NCBI GenBank assembly: GCA_021299465.1
Contig: JAJTHB010000017.1
Span: forward strand, 1 to 50,605
DNA: 50,605 bases
Reading direction: 5' to 3'
DNA from: Rickettsiales bacterium
Lineage (GTDB): Bacteria; Pseudomonadota; Alphaproteobacteria; Rickettsiales; SXRF01
Shown in pieces: positions 33,621 through 43,260 of the stretch (positions are counted from its first letter, which is position 1; each line of letters opens with the position of its first letter). The position numbers were made by a program, and so were the translations under genes. The notes under the pieces were generated by a model that had not been told where the DNA came from, searched no databases, and worked only from the letters and a program-made list of their open reading frames with translations.

Positions 33621-35711
33621 ATGTTAAGAAAAAATATTTTATCCATAATAATCATATATTTATGCTCGTCGCCCGCTACTTTGTCGGCAAGCGATAATTT
33701 GCAGCTCGCCCACACACAAGCCACGCTGATTTCCGAGCAGGAAGCCGTTACACCCGGTAAAACCATGCGCCTTGGTTTGGTGCTTAATCATGAGACGGGC
33801 TGGCATAGCTATTGGGAGAACCCGGGCGAGGCAGGTATTCCCACCACACTGGAATGGACGCTGCCGGAAGGTTTCAGCGCATCCCGCATCGACTGGCCGC
33901 TACCCAAGCAACTTCGCGAAGGCCCGCTGCTTGTTCATTCTTATTATGGCCAGTTTTTATTGCCGGTGACCATCACTATCCCATCCACACTGACGGATGG
34001 CAACGTGACCTTCAAACTCAAGGCCGACTGGCTGGTATGCAAGGAAATCTGCATCCCCGAATCTGCTGAACTGGAGCTGGCACTTCCTGTCGCGGATAGT
34101 ACTGAAGAAACTATCTATGCAAGCATGTTTGAAACGCATGATCAGACCAAGCCTAAAGCAGCCAAAGAAAAAGGGCTTTATGATATTCAGGCCAAGCGCT
34201 TCAGCCTTTCCTTTCCGCTTGCCGCACTGGAAGGCGGCAAGATTAGCTCGGCGATTTTCTTTCCGCGCGAGCAAGGCCATATTGTTTATTCATCCGAACA
34301 AAAAACCAAGGTCGATGGCGACACGCTGACGCTGACCACGACGGCAACCGATAACCTGCCCACCGGCGAGCTGAGCGGTTTCCTTGCAGTCGAAACGGAG
34401 AGTGGAAGCCGTGCTTATGATATTAAGCTTGTGGCAGGTCAGGTGGCAGCGCCAGCTGCAGTGCCTTTAGCAGCAACACCCGAATCTTCACTTGGTTTTG
34501 TGGCTGCGCTGCTACTTGCGATTCTTGGCGGTGTGATTCTTAATCTCATGCCGTGTGTGCTCCCTGTACTTTCGTTGAAAGCTTTAGCTATCGCCAAAAA
34601 GACTGGTCATGAAAGAGCGCATGTTGCAAAAGTTGGTATCGCCTATACGCTGGGTATTCTGGTTTCATTCGGCCTCATTGCGGGAGTGCTGATTGGATTG
34701 CAACATAGCGGCGAATCAGTCGGCTGGGGTTATCAGATGCAATCGCCGGTCTTCGTGGCTTTCTTGGTTTATCTATTATTTCTGGTTGGCCTCAATTTAT
34801 CGGGTTTATTTGATTTACCGGTGTTGTTAGGGAATCAAGCAACAGCACTGAATGACTCAAGCGCGAAAGGCAGTTTTGCAACCGGCGTGCTCGCGACCGC
34901 TGTTGCCACACCCTGCACCGCGCCATTCATGGCATCGGCTGTTGGTTTTGCGCTCACCCTACCCTCATGGCAGGCAATGCTGATTTTCCTTTCGCTGGGA
35001 TTTGGCCTCGCGTTACCATTCCTGCTCATCAGTTTGTTTCCTGCACTGCTTCGTTTCTTGCCAAAGCCAGGCGCCTGGATGGAAACATTCAAGCAGTTCC
35101 TCGCGTTTCCAATGTACGCCTCCGTCATCTGGCTTTTATGGGTGCTAGGACTGCAAACCGGCATTGGTGGAGTCGCGGTTGCTTTGATCGCCATGCTGGT
35201 GATTGTGATCACGATCTGGATGAAGCGTTTATTTGCCTATGAAAGCAAATGGTATCTGCCGGTTGCCGGACTCATGGTTATCACCGCTATCGCTTACAGC
35301 TTTTCCAGCATCAACAAACTTGAGGCGCCACGCACGATGCCTGCGGCGGTTAGTGCGCATGATGTCGAAACGGTGGATTACTCACCGAGCAAACTTGCTG
35401 AACTGCGCGCAGCGGGAAAACCTGTGTTTCTTGATGCTACCGCCGCCTGGTGTATCACCTGCAAAGTCAATGCTGCCGTTGCCATTCATACCGATGGCTC
35501 GATGAAAGCGTTTAAGGATAGCGGCACCATTCTGATGATCGCCGACTGGACGCTCAAAAACGCCGAGATCACTGAACTCCTCAAAAGCTTTGGTTATCAG
35601 GGCGTACCGTTATATGTGTATTATCCACCGGGTGGCGAGCCGATGGTGTTGCCGCAGGTGCTTACTGAATCACTCGTCATTCAAACCATTACCAACCAAG
35701 GAGAAAAATAA
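33621..35711 (+). CDS. DsbD/ScsB-like thiol:disulfide reductase
   Basis: Carries electrons from cytoplasmic thioredoxin across the membrane to periplasmic thiol proteins. The 696-residue protein has a signal peptide (ILSIIIIYLCSSPATLSA), a periplasmic N-terminal domain of the DsbC/ScsB type with CKEIC (about 156-160), a membrane domain with the cysteine pair in NLMPCVLPVLSLK and AVATPCTAPFMAS, and a C-terminal thioredoxin domain with active site AAWCITCKVN. It is coupled to the next gene by a TAATG overlap; that gene's product is the likely reduced partner. The 136-bp AT-rich spacer upstream must hold promoters for it and the divergent coiled-coil gene. Confidence 0.92.
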   Translation: MLRKNILSIIIIYLCSSPATLSASDNLQLAHTQATLISEQEAVTPGKTMRLGLVLNHETGWHSYWENPGEAGIPTTLEWTLPEGFSASRIDWPLPKQLREGPLLVHSYYGQFLLPVTITIPSTLTDGNVTFKLKADWLVCKEICIPESAELELALPVADSTEETIYASMFETHDQTKPKAAKEKGLYDIQAKRFSLSFPLAALEGGKISSAIFFPREQGHIVYSSEQKTKVDGDTLTLTTTATDNLPTGELSGFLAVETESGSRAYDIKLVAGQVAAPAAVPLAATPESSLGFVAALLLAILGGVILNLMPCVLPVLSLKALAIAKKTGHERAHVAKVGIAYTLGILVSFGLIAGVLIGLQHSGESVGWGYQMQSPVFVAFLVYLLFLVGLNLSGLFDLPVLLGNQATALNDSSAKGSFATGVLATAVATPCTAPFMASAVGFALTLPSWQAMLIFLSLGFGLALPFLLISLFPALLRFLPKPGAWMETFKQFLAFPMYASVIWLLWVLGLQTGIGGVAVALIAMLVIVITIWMKRLFAYESKWYLPVAGLMVITAIAYSFSSINKLEAPRTMPAAVSAHDVETVDYSPSKLAELRAAGKPVFLDATAAWCITCKVNAAVAIHTDGSMKAFKDSGTILMIADWTLKNAEITELLKSFGYQGVPLYVYYPPGGEPMVLPQVLTESLVIQTITNQGEK

Positions 35712-36316
35712 TGCGTTCATTACTGCTTTCAATTGTTGCCAGCTTTGCTCTCACCAGCCAAGCCATTGCTGCGCCTGCTGTCGGTAAGCCAGCGCCAGAC
35801 TTCACCGCCAAGGATATCACGGGCAAAGAAGTTAAACTTTCGGCACTCAAAGATAAAATCGTCGTTCTGGAATGGCACAACCCCGGCTGCCCGTTTGTCG
35901 AAAAATTTTACGGCGGCGGCGATATGCAAAAACTTCAGGCTGATATGAAAGCTGCAGGTGCTGTATGGATCAGCATCAATTCAGGAGCTGAAGGCAAACA
36001 AGGTCACTTAAAAGCGGATGATGCAGCTAAGCTTCTCGCCGAGCAGAAATCAGCGACCGACCATTACATCATTGATGATCAAGGTACGATTGGCAAATTG
36101 TATGATGCCAAAACCACGCCGCATATGTTTGTCGTTGATGCCAAAGGCATGATCGCTTACATGGGCGCGATTGATGATAAACCAACCACCAAAAGCAGTG
36201 ACATTGCCGGCGCTAAAAACTATGTGCGCGAAGCGGTCGCCGCGCTTAAAGAAGGTAAGCCCGTCGCCGTTAGCTCAACCGATCCTTATGGTTGCGGCGT
36301 AAAGTATAAAGATTAA
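35711..36316 (+). CDS. Exported redoxin (AhpC/TSA-like) partner of the DsbD-like protein
   Basis: A 201-residue thioredoxin-fold protein with a signal peptide (LLLSIVASFALTSQAIA, cleaved before APAVGKPAPDF). The fold motif is GKPAPDFTAKDITGKEVKLSALKDKIVVLEWHNPGCPFVEKFY with a single peroxidatic-type cysteine in NPGCPF, and later TPHMFVVDAKGMIAYMGAID. There is a second cysteine near the C-terminus (YGCGVKY). The one-base overlap with the DsbD-like gene implies that its cysteines are reduced by that protein. A role in periplasmic peroxide or disulfide repair is likely but unproven. The stop overlaps that of the convergent methyltransferase gene. Confidence 0.88.
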   Translation: MRSLLLSIVASFALTSQAIAAPAVGKPAPDFTAKDITGKEVKLSALKDKIVVLEWHNPGCPFVEKFYGGGDMQKLQADMKAAGAVWISINSGAEGKQGHLKADDAAKLLAEQKSATDHYIIDDQGTIGKLYDAKTTPHMFVVDAKGMIAYMGAIDDKPTTKSSDIAGAKNYVREAVAALKEGKPVAVSSTDPYGCGVKYKD

Positions 36317-37056
36317 TCTCGCTGGCTCGACATTGCCGGTTTTGGTGAAGCAGCTCGCGCTCGATAGGCTCTTTTAGCCAGCGCGGGCTGCTTGATCGCA
36401 GCATAGAGCTGCTTCTCCGCTTCAATAATGAGCACCCCTCCAAGGAATGGACATAACGTTCGCCCCAGCACTTCAAAGCGAGGAGCAAGCCTGTGCAGCC
36501 ATTGCCAGCGCGTGGGTGGCGCGAATAAGGCCGAGGCAGTTCTTAGTGTCGTGAATTGGTTGCGCACCATAAGATCGCGCAGCTGCATCATCGAAAACGG
36601 CCTGCCATATCCAAACGGCGTTTTGGATGAGCGTGACCAAAACCCTAATCGATTTGGTACAATAGCAAGCAGGCGCCCACCGGGCGTCAGCACACGCCAT
36701 AATTCTTCCATCAATGCGGTGAGCTGCTCGGTATTTTCCAAGCTATGTAAGAGCAATACACGATTCATCGTGTTTTCGCGCAGCGGTAATTCTGATTCGT
36801 GCGCCATGAACACCAGGTTAGCACGTGCCGGCGGCCAGTAGACCGCCCCCTGCTCGCCCGACATGCCAACAATTATCTGCTGTGAGTGCTGAAGGTAAGG
36901 CTCCAGCAAGGGCACGGTATAGCCCAAACCAAGCATCGTATCACCGTTTGCATCCGGCCACAGCCGAGCCACAGCATCACCGATGAGCTTCCTGGCCACT
37001 TCACCGCCTGGGCTTGCATAATATTGTTTGAGGCTAATAACATCAGGTGTCAGCAC
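36313..37056 (-). CDS. Class I SAM-dependent methyltransferase
   Basis: A 247-residue methyltransferase of the Methyltransf_11 fold. Motif I is degenerate (MLGLGYTVPLLEPYL), and later motifs are clear: ESELPLRENTMNRVLLLHSLEN, ELWRVLTPGGRLLAIVPNRLGFWSR. The C-terminal PFLGGVLIIEAEKQLYA is typical of an alphaproteobacterial group without known substrate. It begins with GTG at 37056; I see no better start. It is divergent from the transglycosylase gene. Confidence 0.85.
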   Translation of the reverse strand: MLTPDVISLKQYYASPGGEVARKLIGDAVARLWPDANGDTMLGLGYTVPLLEPYLQHSQQIIVGMSGEQGAVYWPPARANLVFMAHESELPLRENTMNRVLLLHSLENTEQLTALMEELWRVLTPGGRLLAIVPNRLGFWSRSSKTPFGYGRPFSMMQLRDLMVRNQFTTLRTASALFAPPTRWQWLHRLAPRFEVLGRTLCPFLGGVLIIEAEKQLYAAIKQPALAKRAYRARAASPKPAMSSQRD

Positions 37057-37103
37057 AGCAAATCCATTGCCAGTTTGTTTAGAGGATGTAGAGTAATGTG
37101 CTT

Positions 37104-39065
37104 ATGATCTTGCGCCTAGTTTTTTTTAGTGTGATTTTGTTTTGGGCGTCGATACCTCTGGCCATCGCCGATGGCAGGCAAGAAGCCAGTGAACACGCTC
37201 GAAGTGCGTTTTTATTTGCCGATCGCAAGCAGTGGAGCGATGCTAATTTACATGCGAGGCGAAGCGGCGACCCTGCGCTTGAGCGCCTGATCGAGTGGCT
37301 GACCTATCTTGATCCTGCTTCAGGCGCGAGTTTTGCTGAGATTACGAGCTTTATCGCCAACCACCCCAAATGGCCTGAAGCAAGGCGCCTTCGTACCCGC
37401 GCAGAACAAGCGATCTACAACAGCAATGTATCTGACCATGATCTGATTGCGTGGTTTTCTGATAATCCACCCGTGACCGGCAACGGTAAACTTGCCCTTG
37501 CCGAGGCACAAATGCGCGAAGGGCTGAGTGATGAAGCGTCACGCAGCAAGCTCATTCGTGAAGGCTGGATCCATGGTGATTTTTACGATGCTGAGCGCGA
37601 TCGTATTTTGCAGCAATATGGAGCACTTCTAACCAGAGACGATCATGCCAAACGAGCAAGTCAACTGATGTGGGAAGACAAAGTTTCACCAGCGCTGGAC
37701 ATGCTTTCACTGCTTAGCAGCGACGAACAGAAGCTGCTGAAAGCGCGTGCAGCACTGATTCGCAGGGACAGCCATGCTGATAAAGCTATCGCGCAGGTTC
37801 CGGATTCCCTCAGAAAGGATCAGGGGCTGCTTTATGACCGTATGCGTTACCGTGCGCGGCAAGGTAATGATGCCGGTGTTCGGGAGATTCTGTTATCTGT
37901 TAAAGAAACGGCGCCGTATGCCTCCAAATGGTGGGATTATCGGGAGCGGCAGGTGCGCGAGGCAATTGATGAGGGAAACTATAAATTAGCAACGCGCTTG
38001 CTGGAGCATCACGGCCTAAGCGAAGGCCCAGACTATGTTGATGCCAGCTGGCTCCATGGCTGGCTCAAACTTGAGTTCCTGAATCAACCATCACAGGCAC
38101 TGCCTATCTTCGAGGCTATGTATGATACCGTTCGCTTTCCAGTCAGCAAAGCGCGAGCAGCATACTGGGCAGCGCGGGCGGCGGATTCAAGTGGCAATAA
38201 GAATGCAGCATCACGCTGGTATGAACGCGCAAGCGCTTACCCAACTGCTTTCTATGGCCAACTTGCTTCACTTAAAGCCCATGGCCAAGCACCGCTTCGT
38301 TTTCCAGCTGAACCTACGCTTACCAATAGTGAGCTGGAAAGTTTTTCAAAACAAGAGTTGGTTCAGGCGGTCATCATCGCATCCCGCTTGGGTAAAGATG
38401 ATCTCGCCAGCAGGTTACTTTCCGGGATGGTGGAACATGCGTCGAGCAAAGAAGAAGCAGCAATGATGGCGATGATAGGTAGCAAGGCTGGCGAACATTT
38501 TCTTAGTGTGCGGACAGCGAAAAAAGCACTGCAATTTCATAATGCAGTGTTGCTCAAAGCTGGTTATCCAACCCCAAAAACCCCTTCTGATGCGGCGGTT
38601 GACCGCCCTTTGCTTCTTGCCATTACGAGGCAGGAAAGTGAGTTTGACCCTTATGCAAAAAGTCCGGCAAGTGCGATGGGCATGATGCAGGTTCTTCCGG
38701 GAACCGCGAAAGAAACTGCACGCAAAAACGCATTAGGCTATCACGTATCTCGGCTTTACGAACCGGATTACAGCTGGCTGATTGGCAGCCTTTATCTGGA
38801 CCGAATGATCAACCATTATGATGGGTCCTATATTCTGGCGATTGCCTCCTACAATGCAGGCCCGGGCAATGTTCGCAAATGGGTGAATGAATTTGGCAGG
38901 CCGGGTAACGATATCGAAAGCGCGGTGCAGTGGATTGAAAAAATCCCTTTCAAAGAGACACGAAATTATGTTCAGCGTGTTTTAGAAAACCTTCAGGTTT
39001 ACCGTCATCTTCTCGCAGAAAACGAAACACCAAAGTTGAAGTTAGGCGAAGATCTGGTTCGTTGA
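37104..39065 (+). CDS. slt: Soluble lytic transglycosylase (Slt70-like)
   Basis: Cleaves peptidoglycan glycan strands to anhydro-sugars in the periplasm. About 653 residues: a signal peptide (ILRLVFFSVILFWASIPLAIA), a long helical superhelix (about 30-470, with TPR-like pairs such as AYWAARAADSSGNKNAASRWYERA), and a C-terminal SLT domain with the catalytic Glu in ITRQESEFDPYAKS, then SAMGMMQVLPGTAKE and SYNAGPGNVRKWV. A GTG two codons upstream (37098) is an equal start candidate. The stop lies one base from the stop of the convergent small lipoprotein. Confidence 0.94.
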   Translation: MILRLVFFSVILFWASIPLAIADGRQEASEHARSAFLFADRKQWSDANLHARRSGDPALERLIEWLTYLDPASGASFAEITSFIANHPKWPEARRLRTRAEQAIYNSNVSDHDLIAWFSDNPPVTGNGKLALAEAQMREGLSDEASRSKLIREGWIHGDFYDAERDRILQQYGALLTRDDHAKRASQLMWEDKVSPALDMLSLLSSDEQKLLKARAALIRRDSHADKAIAQVPDSLRKDQGLLYDRMRYRARQGNDAGVREILLSVKETAPYASKWWDYRERQVREAIDEGNYKLATRLLEHHGLSEGPDYVDASWLHGWLKLEFLNQPSQALPIFEAMYDTVRFPVSKARAAYWAARAADSSGNKNAASRWYERASAYPTAFYGQLASLKAHGQAPLRFPAEPTLTNSELESFSKQELVQAVIIASRLGKDDLASRLLSGMVEHASSKEEAAMMAMIGSKAGEHFLSVRTAKKALQFHNAVLLKAGYPTPKTPSDAAVDRPLLLAITRQESEFDPYAKSPASAMGMMQVLPGTAKETARKNALGYHVSRLYEPDYSWLIGSLYLDRMINHYDGSYILAIASYNAGPGNVRKWVNEFGRPGNDIESAVQWIEKIPFKETRNYVQRVLENLQVYRHLLAENETPKLKLGEDLVR

Positions 39066-39066
39066 T

Positions 39067-39267
39067 CTAATTGCAAAAATCGTCATCCATGCAGCTATTA
39101 ACCGAGGACGGAGGCGTGTAGCCTGCATCGTTTTGACGCCCTTCGTAAGCACGGTAGACACGTGAGTAGTCAATATCTTCCCATTTGCTACGCTTCGCCG
39201 GCGCACACGCCACGACAAGGCACAGCGTCATGGTGTAGTGGATGGCTTTACAACGACGCATGTTCAT
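39067..39267 (-). CDS. Small putative lipoprotein, 66 aa
   Basis: A short frame with a lipoprotein-like signal: basic start (MNMRRCK), hydrophobic MTLCLVV and lipobox VVAC-A. The mature part is only about 45 residues (APAKRSKWEDIDYSRVYRAYEGRQ...), with two cysteines near the end (NSCMDDDFCN) and no family I know. It lies 23 bp after nhaA on the same strand. The Shine-Dalgarno is weak, so existence is likely but not certain. Confidence 0.6.
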   Translation of the reverse strand: MNMRRCKAIHYTMTLCLVVACAPAKRSKWEDIDYSRVYRAYEGRQNDAGYTPPSSVNSCMDDDFCN

Positions 39268-39290
39268 AGGAAATTTTTAACCCAGAGAGC

Positions 39291-40397
39291 TTAAGGTTTA
39301 CTTAATTTACGCCGCAGCGCATACGCCATCAGCGCCGAACCGACAACTGCCGATAGTAATGATCCAGCCAACACCCCCAAGCGCATCTGATCCTGTATCT
39401 TGGGATCAAGGAACGCAAGCATGCCAATAAACAAACTCATGGTAAAACCAATACCGGCAATGATACCAACGGCATAGAGCTCCAGCCACGTCGCTCGCTC
39501 GGGAAGCCTTGCAATACCAATCTTGACCGCCACCCAGCAAAAGCCAAAAATACCAAGCTGTTTACCAAAAAACAAACCAAGCATTATGCCAAGCGGCATC
39601 GGCGCGGTCATATGCTCCAGTGTCATGCCAGCAAGCGGCACACCTGCATTGGCAAATGCAAAAATAGGCATGATGCCAAACGCCACCCATGGATGAAGAG
39701 CATGTATAGCTCGCTTAGCCAGATCAAGAGGCATGATCAGACCTAAGATCACACCCGCAACAGTTGCATGCACTCCCGAAAGCAACATGCAGACCCAAAG
39801 CACCAACCCTACTAATATAAAGGGAAGCATCTTATCGATACCTGAACGATTCATACTCCACAAAATAATCGTGCAAGCAAGAACGCCGCCGAGCGCAGGA
39901 TAGGAAAGGCCGCCTGAGTAAAATAACGCAATGATCATTACGGCAATCAGATCGTCAATGACGGCGAGCGCCATAAGAAAAACTTTAAGTGCGCTGTTCA
40001 TGCGGCTGCCAAATAGCGCTACAACACCAAGCGCGAAGGCAATATCGGTCGCGCAAGGCACGGCCCAGCCGCGAATCTCTGGTGTGCCTTGATTAAAATA
40101 AGCATAAATCAGTGCAGGAAATATTACGCCGCCGGCAGCACCAATCAAAGGCAGGGATGCTTTTTTAGCCGTTGATAACTCGCCCTCAACTATTTCACGC
40201 TTGATCTCAAGGCCAATCAGCCAGAAAAAAATTACCATCAAGCCGTCTTTGATCGGCAGTTGAAACGGCGCCAGTAAACGCAAGTAATCTGGCGCAACCG
40301 GAGAATTGGCAATTAGCATCGCAAGAAGGGCCGCCGCCATCAAAACAATGCCGGATGCGGATTCTAACTTGAAAAACGACCTTGCTGCGCTGAGCAT
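39291..40397 (-). CDS. nhaA: NhaA, Na+/H+ antiporter
   Basis: Exchanges two protons for one sodium ion, for pH and salt homeostasis. The 368-residue protein has about 12 membrane segments and the family hallmarks FFWLIGLEIKREIVEGELS, PALIYAYFN, GWAVPCATDIAFALGVVALFG, and the paired aspartates of the ion site in LAVIDDLIAVMIIALFYSG. It starts with MLSAARSFFKLESASGIVLM. The 178-bp gap to gltA holds both divergent promoters. Confidence 0.97.
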   Translation of the reverse strand: MLSAARSFFKLESASGIVLMAAALLAMLIANSPVAPDYLRLLAPFQLPIKDGLMVIFFWLIGLEIKREIVEGELSTAKKASLPLIGAAGGVIFPALIYAYFNQGTPEIRGWAVPCATDIAFALGVVALFGSRMNSALKVFLMALAVIDDLIAVMIIALFYSGGLSYPALGGVLACTIILWSMNRSGIDKMLPFILVGLVLWVCMLLSGVHATVAGVILGLIMPLDLAKRAIHALHPWVAFGIMPIFAFANAGVPLAGMTLEHMTAPMPLGIMLGLFFGKQLGIFGFCWVAVKIGIARLPERATWLELYAVGIIAGIGFTMSLFIGMLAFLDPKIQDQMRLGVLAGSLLSAVVGSALMAYALRRKLSKP

Positions 40398-40575
40398 GAC
40401 AATTCTTGACGAGGTTTCAATGAGGGCACTCTTACAATAACTAGATGGGAATTTCTAGTGCAACGAACCGGAATTAACCAAGCAGGCAGATCAATCATTT
40501 CTTTACTATTTTCTGCCATGTTTGCGTTGATTTTTAAATAATCCTTTATTCATAAGATACAAATAGGAGTTCCTG

Positions 40576-41904
40576 ATGTCCGCTCTTGAGAAAGCTGTAA
40601 ATGTTGCGCAGCCATCTAAACGTAGTGCCAGTTTGAGCGTGGATGGAAAAACAGTCAACCTTCCCATCTATGAGCCAACCGAAGGGCAGAGCGTTATAGA
40701 TATTAGTAAACTCTATGCCGAAACCGGCATGTTCACATATGATCCTGGCTTTATGTCGACCGCCAGCTGCGAATCAAAAATTACGTTCATTGATGGCGAT
40801 CAGGGTATTCTGCGCTATCGTGGCTATGACATTGATCAACTTGCTGAGAAGTGTGATTTTCTTGAAGTCGCCTACCTGCTTCTCAATGGCGAGCTTCCAA
40901 ATAAAAACCAGAAATCAGCCTTTGATCGTAAAGTAACACTTCATACCATGATTCATGAGCAGGCACATTTTCTGTTTCGTGGGTTCCCGCGCGCCTCACA
41001 TCCAATGGCCATCATGGTAGGAGCCGCCGCATCGTTATCCGCATTCTATCACGATTCTCTTGATATCAACGTTCCTGAGCAGCGCGAGCTAGCGGCCTAC
41101 CGTCTGATCGCTAAAATGCCTACGCTTGCAGCGATGGCCTATAAATACTCGATCGGCCATCCATTCATTTATCCGCAAAATGATATGAGCTTCTCAGAAA
41201 ATTTCCTGCACATGATGTTCGCCACACCATGCGAGAAGTATAAAGTTAGCCCGACCATGATTCGCGCGATGGATAAACTGCTTATTCTACATGCTGACCA
41301 CGAACAAAATGCCTCAACGTCAACCATGCGTATGGCAGGGTCATCAGGCGCTAATCCATTCGCCTGTATAGGTGCCGGTATTGCTTCACTGTGGGGTCCT
41401 GCACATGGCGGCGCGAATGAAGCGGTAATTCATATGCTTCGTGAAATTGGTGATGTTAAAAACATTCCTGAGTTCATCAAAAAAGTTAAAGACAAACAGT
41501 CGGGTGTGAAACTGATGGGCTTCGGTCATCGCGTGTATAAAAATTACGATCCGCGTGCAAAAGTGCTGCACAAGACGTGTCAGGAAGTGCTGGCGGAGCT
41601 TGGTCAAGTGGATGAACCGCTGCTTAAAATCGCCGTTGAGCTTGAGCGTATCGCCCTGTCGGACGAGTATTTTGTTGAGCGCAAGCTTTATCCAAACGTC
41701 GATTTCTATTCCGGTATCATTTATCGGGCGATGGGTATTCCATCCAAACTCTTTACGGTCTTGTTTGCGGTTGCGCGAACCGTTGGCTGGGTAGCACAAT
41801 GGAAAGAGATGATGGAGGATCCCAAAACCAAGATTGGTCGCCCTCGTCAGCTTTTCACTGGCAGTCCGCAAAGAGAATTTGTAAGCTTGGATAAACGCAA
41901 ATAG
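40576..41904 (+). CDS. gltA: Citrate synthase
   Basis: Condenses oxaloacetate with acetyl-CoA, the entry step of the TCA cycle. The 442-residue type II (hexameric) protein has the N-terminal beta domain ([37 protein letters not shown]), catalytic histidines in [14 protein letters not shown] and [16 protein letters not shown], the [15 protein letters not shown] segment, and [21 protein letters not shown] lies 6 nt before the ATG. A TTGATT box at 40527 may be part of its promoter; the -10 is unclear. Confidence 0.98.
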   Translation: MSALEKAVNVAQPSKRSASLSVDGKTVNLPIYEPTEGQSVIDISKLYAETGMFTYDPGFMSTASCESKITFIDGDQGILRYRGYDIDQLAEKCDFLEVAYLLLNGELPNKNQKSAFDRKVTLHTMIHEQAHFLFRGFPRASHPMAIMVGAAASLSAFYHDSLDINVPEQRELAAYRLIAKMPTLAAMAYKYSIGHPFIYPQNDMSFSENFLHMMFATPCEKYKVSPTMIRAMDKLLILHADHEQNASTSTMRMAGSSGANPFACIGAGIASLWGPAHGGANEAVIHMLREIGDVKNIPEFIKKVKDKQSGVKLMGFGHRVYKNYDPRAKVLHKTCQEVLAELGQVDEPLLKIAVELERIALSDEYFVERKLYPNVDFYSGIIYRAMGIPSKLFTVLFAVARTVGWVAQWKEMMEDPKTKIGRPRQLFTGSPQREFVSLDKRK

Positions 41905-41941
41905 TATGGTTTTATTCTATAACACGCTTGGGAGACAATCT

Positions 41942-42172
41942 ATGAACACCCCTAATCAACAAACTACCAATAAACTGATGTGGTGGATCACGCTAATTGT
42001 TGCCGTAATGGCCGTTCCGGGCTTTGGAGTTGTCGTGGCGTTCATGTCGCCAACGAGTGGCTTCATGCAGCTCGTCGTTTTTATACTCGCATGCTGGTTA
42101 TGCACCTATCTAGGCATGAAGCTTATGAGTGATCCACGCATGGATAAGAAAATTGGCGGCAACAAAGACTGA
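41942..42172 (+). CDS. Small membrane protein, 76 aa
   Basis: A 76-residue protein with two membrane helices (LMWWITLIVAVMAVPGFGVVVAFM and FMQLVVFILACWLCTYLGM) and a short basic end (DPRMDKKIGGNKD). A good Shine-Dalgarno (GGGAG, 7 nt) favours the ATG at 41942. It lies 37 bp after gltA and is followed by a terminator, so it is likely in the gltA transcript. I know no family or function. Confidence 0.7.
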   Translation: MNTPNQQTTNKLMWWITLIVAVMAVPGFGVVVAFMSPTSGFMQLVVFILACWLCTYLGMKLMSDPRMDKKIGGNKD

Positions 42173-42274
42173 CCAATTTTATTCAAGCTTCAGGAAGATC
42201 GGATCAAAGAAAGCAATAACGTTGCTAGCTTCTTGATGGCTTCATTCGTGATTAGCAAATAGTTTTACGCGCAG

Positions 42275-42305
42275 GAAGGCACGCAAAGCCTTCATGTGTT
42301 TTTTT
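42275..42305 (+). terminator. Terminator after gltA and the small membrane gene
   Basis: Stem GAAGGC-ACGCAAA-GCCTTC followed by ATGTGTTTTTTT. It lies in the 158-bp gap between two convergent units; nothing else is evident there. Confidence 0.75.
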
Positions 42306-42330
42306 AGTTCTTTTTGAGTGCTGTAGCTAT

Positions 42331-43167
42331 CTAGCCAATGAGCTTCAGAATATTTGGCTGAAGACGATTACCTTGCGCCTGCACAGCAATCTGGGCATTG
42401 CGCAGTATATTAGCAATCGAACTTTCCGTAGCGGCTGCAGCAAAATCCGTATCCTGCAGGATCGAACGCGCTGCTTCCTGATTTGCCACTGCCGAATCAA
42501 TATTGGCGGCTGCGAAATTAAGCGCCTGCTGGAATGAACCAACATCTGCGCGAGCGGTATTCACACGGTCAATCGCCGCATCAATGGCTTGCAGCGTTCC
42601 TGTGACGGCCTCCGGTGTAAGCACGCTGAGCGACTCACTGCCAAACAAACCATCAGAGGTAAGGCTTCCAATCGACAACCCTTCGCCATCCTGCGTTTCA
42701 CCTGCTCCGAGCAGACCGGTAAGCGATAAGCCATTCTGGCCGGACACACCGCCATCAAGAAGGCTGCGACCATTAAAGCTTGTGCTGCGAGCTACACGAT
42801 CAATCTCTTCAACTAAATTCTGCACCTGACGATTCAGCGCTTCGCGTGATTCTGGGCTAGTTGTTGGGGAACTCGCCTGCTGAGCGATGGCGCGAACTTC
42901 GTCAAGCACTTCACGAATCTGTGCGATACCACCATCTGCAACCTGAGCAAGGCTTGAAGCCTGGGCAATATTGCCGGAGGCTTGCTTTAGGCTTGATACC
43001 TCAGATTGGAGCTGTGTAGCAATTGAGAGTGCTGCAACATCATCCGCCGCACGATTGACACGCGAACCACTTACAAGCTGAGCAATCGCCGCTTGCAAAC
43101 GATTGTTTGTTTTTTGAATATTCTGTTGGGATTGGCCCCCAACAAGGCCGCCGATGCCAGTAACCAT
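42331..43167 (-). CDS. Flagellin, short form
   Basis: The flagellar filament subunit. The 278-residue protein has the D0/D1 N-terminal domain (NIQKTNNRLQAAIAQLVSGSRVNRAADDVAALSIATQLQSE, VADGGIAQIREVLDEVRAIAQQAS) and the C-terminal one (ARADVGSFQQALNFAAANIDSAVANQEAARSILQDTDFAAAATES, AQANILKLIG-like end). Only about 75 residues lie between them, so the exposed D2/D3 domains are nearly absent. A strong AGGAGG precedes the ATG by 5 nt. It stands well away from the rod and switch genes. Confidence 0.92.
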   Translation of the reverse strand: MVTGIGGLVGGQSQQNIQKTNNRLQAAIAQLVSGSRVNRAADDVAALSIATQLQSEVSSLKQASGNIAQASSLAQVADGGIAQIREVLDEVRAIAQQASSPTTSPESREALNRQVQNLVEEIDRVARSTSFNGRSLLDGGVSGQNGLSLTGLLGAGETQDGEGLSIGSLTSDGLFGSESLSVLTPEAVTGTLQAIDAAIDRVNTARADVGSFQQALNFAAANIDSAVANQEAARSILQDTDFAAAATESSIANILRNAQIAVQAQGNRLQPNILKLIG

Positions 43168-43239
43168 GTATCCTCCTGATACGTCGAATGCGCTACATAC
43201 GCCCCCTCAGGCGCTTTTAGACTACTTAACAGTAGACTA

Positions 43240-43259
43240 TAATCATTACCAAATGATTA
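43240..43259. promoter_or_regulatory. Inverted repeat in the ftsY-flagellin gap
   Basis: TAATCATT-ACCA-AATGATTA, a perfect 8-bp dyad just after the ftsY stop and about 70 bp upstream of the flagellin start on the same strand. The gap also has a direct repeat TAGACTA. It may be a flagellin operator or a weak ftsY terminator; I cannot tell which. Confidence 0.35.
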
Positions 43260-43260
43260 A

